Below are positions 62,683-64,000 of a DNA stretch of 64,000 nucleotides, in pieces. The notes under the pieces are model-generated. The model saw only the letters and a list, made by a program, of their open reading frames with translations, was not told the DNA's origin and did not search any database. This DNA is from JAENVT01 sp963773085. GTDB taxonomy: Bacteria; Actinomycetota; Acidimicrobiia; Acidimicrobiales; Ilumatobacteraceae. The stretch lies in NCBI GenBank assembly GCA_963773085.1, contig CAVYZS010000011.1, forward strand, positions 372,001-436,000. The letters are read 5' to 3'. Numbering within the stretch: the first letter of the stretch is position 1; every line of letters begins with the position of its first letter. The translations under genes were made by a program, and so were the position numbers.

Positions 62683-64000
62683 CTATGGAGCCAGGCGGAC
62701 TGCAATCAGCAATGTTTCAGCCTCCGACGAGGTGAACTGAGCGATGCTGCCGGCCTCTGCCAGATCGGTGCGGCACGCCTCGATGGCCGCCAGCGTCGCC
62801 GGAGGGCCGTCGACGATCAGTTCGTCGACGGTTGCCCGCTGGCTGAGCTTGGCCTCGGTCTTGGCCCTCCGCACCGTGGCAAGCACCTCGCTGACGGGGA
62901 CGAGCATCGAGACGTCGCCCAGCGAGACCAGCGGCTGGGCGTCGGGCCATGCCGAGCTGTGCACCGAGCCCTGCCGCCACCAGCTCCACACCTCTTCGGT
63001 GACGAACGGCAGGAACGGGGCGAACAAACGATGAATGATGTCGAGCGCCTGGCGCAGCGCCGCACGAGCGGATTGGGCCGCATCGTCGCCCTGCGTCCCG
63101 TAGGCGCGGCCCTTGACCAACTCGACGTAGTCGTCGCAGAACCACCAGAAGAACGCCTCGGTGCGTTCGATCGCCCTGGCATAGTCGAACTCGTCGAACG
63201 CTCGGGTCGCCTCGTCGATGACGTCGGCCAGGCGGGCGAGCATTGCTCGATCGATTGCGGCGGTGGGTACTGCCTCGGCTGGAGGCTCTCCGAATCCGAG
63301 CACGAACTTGGTGGCGTTGAGCAGCTTGGTACACAGCTTGCGCCCGATCTTCATCTGCCCCTCGTCGAAAGCCGTGTCGACCCCCGGTCGTGCAGACGCC
63401 GACCAGTAGCGGACGGCGTCGGTGCCGTATTCCTCCAACGGTTTGACCGGCGTGACGACGTTGCCCTTGCTCTTCGACATCTTCTTGCGGTCGGGGTCGA
63501 GGATCCAACCGGAGATCGCCGCGTTCGTCCACGGCAGGCAGCCGTGTTCGTGGTGACTGCGCACGATGCTGCCGAACAGCCAGGTGCGGATGATGTCGTG
63601 GCTCTGCGGGCGCAGGTCCATCGGAAAGACGTGCGAGAACATCTCGGGGTCGTCGAGCCAGCCACCGGCGATGTGCGGTGTCAACGACGACGTCGCCCAG
63701 GTATCCATCACGTCGGGATCACCGATGAACCCGCCCGGCTTGCCGCGTTGGTCTTCGGTGTAACCCGCTGGACAAGTGACCGATGGGTCGAGCGGCAACT
63801 GGGCGTAGTCGGGCGTGAGGATCTCGTCGTACAACGGGCTGGCTTCGTCGTCGAGCCGGTACCAGAGCGGGATCGGCACGCCGAAGAACCTCTGCCGGCT
63901 GATCAGCCAATCGCCGTTCAACCCGCCGACCCAGTTCTGGTAGCGGTTGTGCATGTACGCCGGATGCCAGACAAGCTGCTCGCCACGCTCGAGTAGGTCA
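62683..64000 (-). CDS. valS: Valyl-tRNA synthetase, C-terminal part
   Basis: The frame is open through the right edge, so the N-terminal part (including the HIGH motif) is outside. About 439 residues are visible. The segment LLERGEQLVWHPAYMHNRYQ and NWVGGLNGDWLISRQRFFGV are class Ia catalytic-core blocks. KMSKSKGNVVTP contains the KMSKS motif (positions about 63465-63500). The anticodon-binding part (HNRF-like HRLFAPFLPFVTEEVWSWW) follows. The usual C-terminal coiled coil of ValS is short or absent: the protein ends after about 90 residues with a VPVSEVLATVRRAKTEAKLS block. That shorter type occurs in actinobacteria. Confidence 0.92.
   Translation of the reverse strand, partial: DLLERGEQLVWHPAYMHNRYQNWVGGLNGDWLISRQRFFGVPIPLWYRLDDEASPLYDEILTPDYAQLPLDPSVTCPAGYTEDQRGKPGGFIGDPDVMDTWATSSLTPHIAGGWLDDPEMFSHVFPMDLRPQSHDIIRTWLFGSIVRSHHEHGCLPWTNAAISGWILDPDRKKMSKSKGNVVTPVKPLEEYGTDAVRYWSASARPGVDTAFDEGQMKIGRKLCTKLLNATKFVLGFGEPPAEAVPTAAIDRAMLARLADVIDEATRAFDEFDYARAIERTEAFFWWFCDDYVELVKGRAYGTQGDDAAQSARAALRQALDIIHRLFAPFLPFVTEEVWSWWRQGSVHSSAWPDAQPLVSLGDVSMLVPVSEVLATVRRAKTEAKLSQRATVDELIVDGPPATLAAIEACRTDLAEAGSIAQFTSSEAETLLIAVRLAP

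Noticed and set aside
1..64000. tRNA, rRNA, CRISPR arrays, insertion sequences and prophage genes
   Set aside because: No cloverleaf-like sequence, regularly spaced repeats, transposase or integrase motifs or terminal repeats were noticed on reading both strands.

Overview
The window is high-GC DNA from an actinobacterium. The synteny glmM-glmS-acpS-nnr-alr-tsaE-tsaB-rimI-tsaD-dus-maf, a mycofactocin locus, an F420-type luciferase-like oxidoreductase, an LCP ligase and an L,D-transpeptidase all fit Actinobacteria. An Acidimicrobiia/Ilumatobacter-like source is my best guess (inference; no rRNA is present). I saw no tRNA, rRNA, CRISPR array, insertion sequence or prophage.

Region 1 (1-16.4 kb) is housekeeping. 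It runs from the glmM tail and an outsized 1128-aa GlmS-type enzyme through acpS, nnrD/E, alr, the t6A genes, dus and maf. A divergent tandem pair of related single-pass membrane proteins follows, then groES-groEL behind two CIRCE operators and closed by a terminator. Region 2 (16.4-24.8 kb) is mixed: a small membrane protein, a 55-aa ORF overlapping a CoA-type Nudix hydrolase, a secreted phospholipase A2, a PLP decarboxylase, guaA, an NlpC/P60 endopeptidase, a phosphotransferase and a dienelactone-hydrolase-like enzyme.

Region 3 (24.8-48.2 kb) is catabolic. A minus-strand block (acyl-CoA synthetase, polysaccharide deacetylase, pirin, CoxE-like VWA protein, IclR regulator) is divergent from a complete hydroquinone ring-cleavage operon. 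That operon encodes two-subunit hydroquinone dioxygenase, semialdehyde dehydrogenase, 3-oxoadipate CoA-transferase, maleylacetate reductase and thiolase, and a long inverted repeat in the divergent promoter is a good IclR operator. Next come an acetoacetyl-CoA-synthetase-like gene, a second aromatic module (acyl-CoA-dehydrogenase-fold hydroxylase, extradiol dioxygenase, FAH-family hydrolase) with a GntR regulator, and a Liv-type ABC importer. About two dozen apparent frameshifts fall in 15 genes here, none clearly outside it, so sequence quality must be settled before any of these genes is called dead.

Region 4 (48.2-64 kb) holds a pirin, a coupled set of VOC protein, F420-type oxidoreductase and an unusual HAD-TM-GH18 fusion, then mycofactocin genes mftA-mftB-mftC with a PlsY-like acyltransferase and the mycofactocin OYE/FadH-type oxidoreductase. 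A HelD-like helicase and a nicotinoprotein (NDMA-dependent) alcohol dehydrogenase follow on the other strand. The window ends with an LCP protein, an MscS channel, an L,D-transpeptidase and the 3' part of valS.
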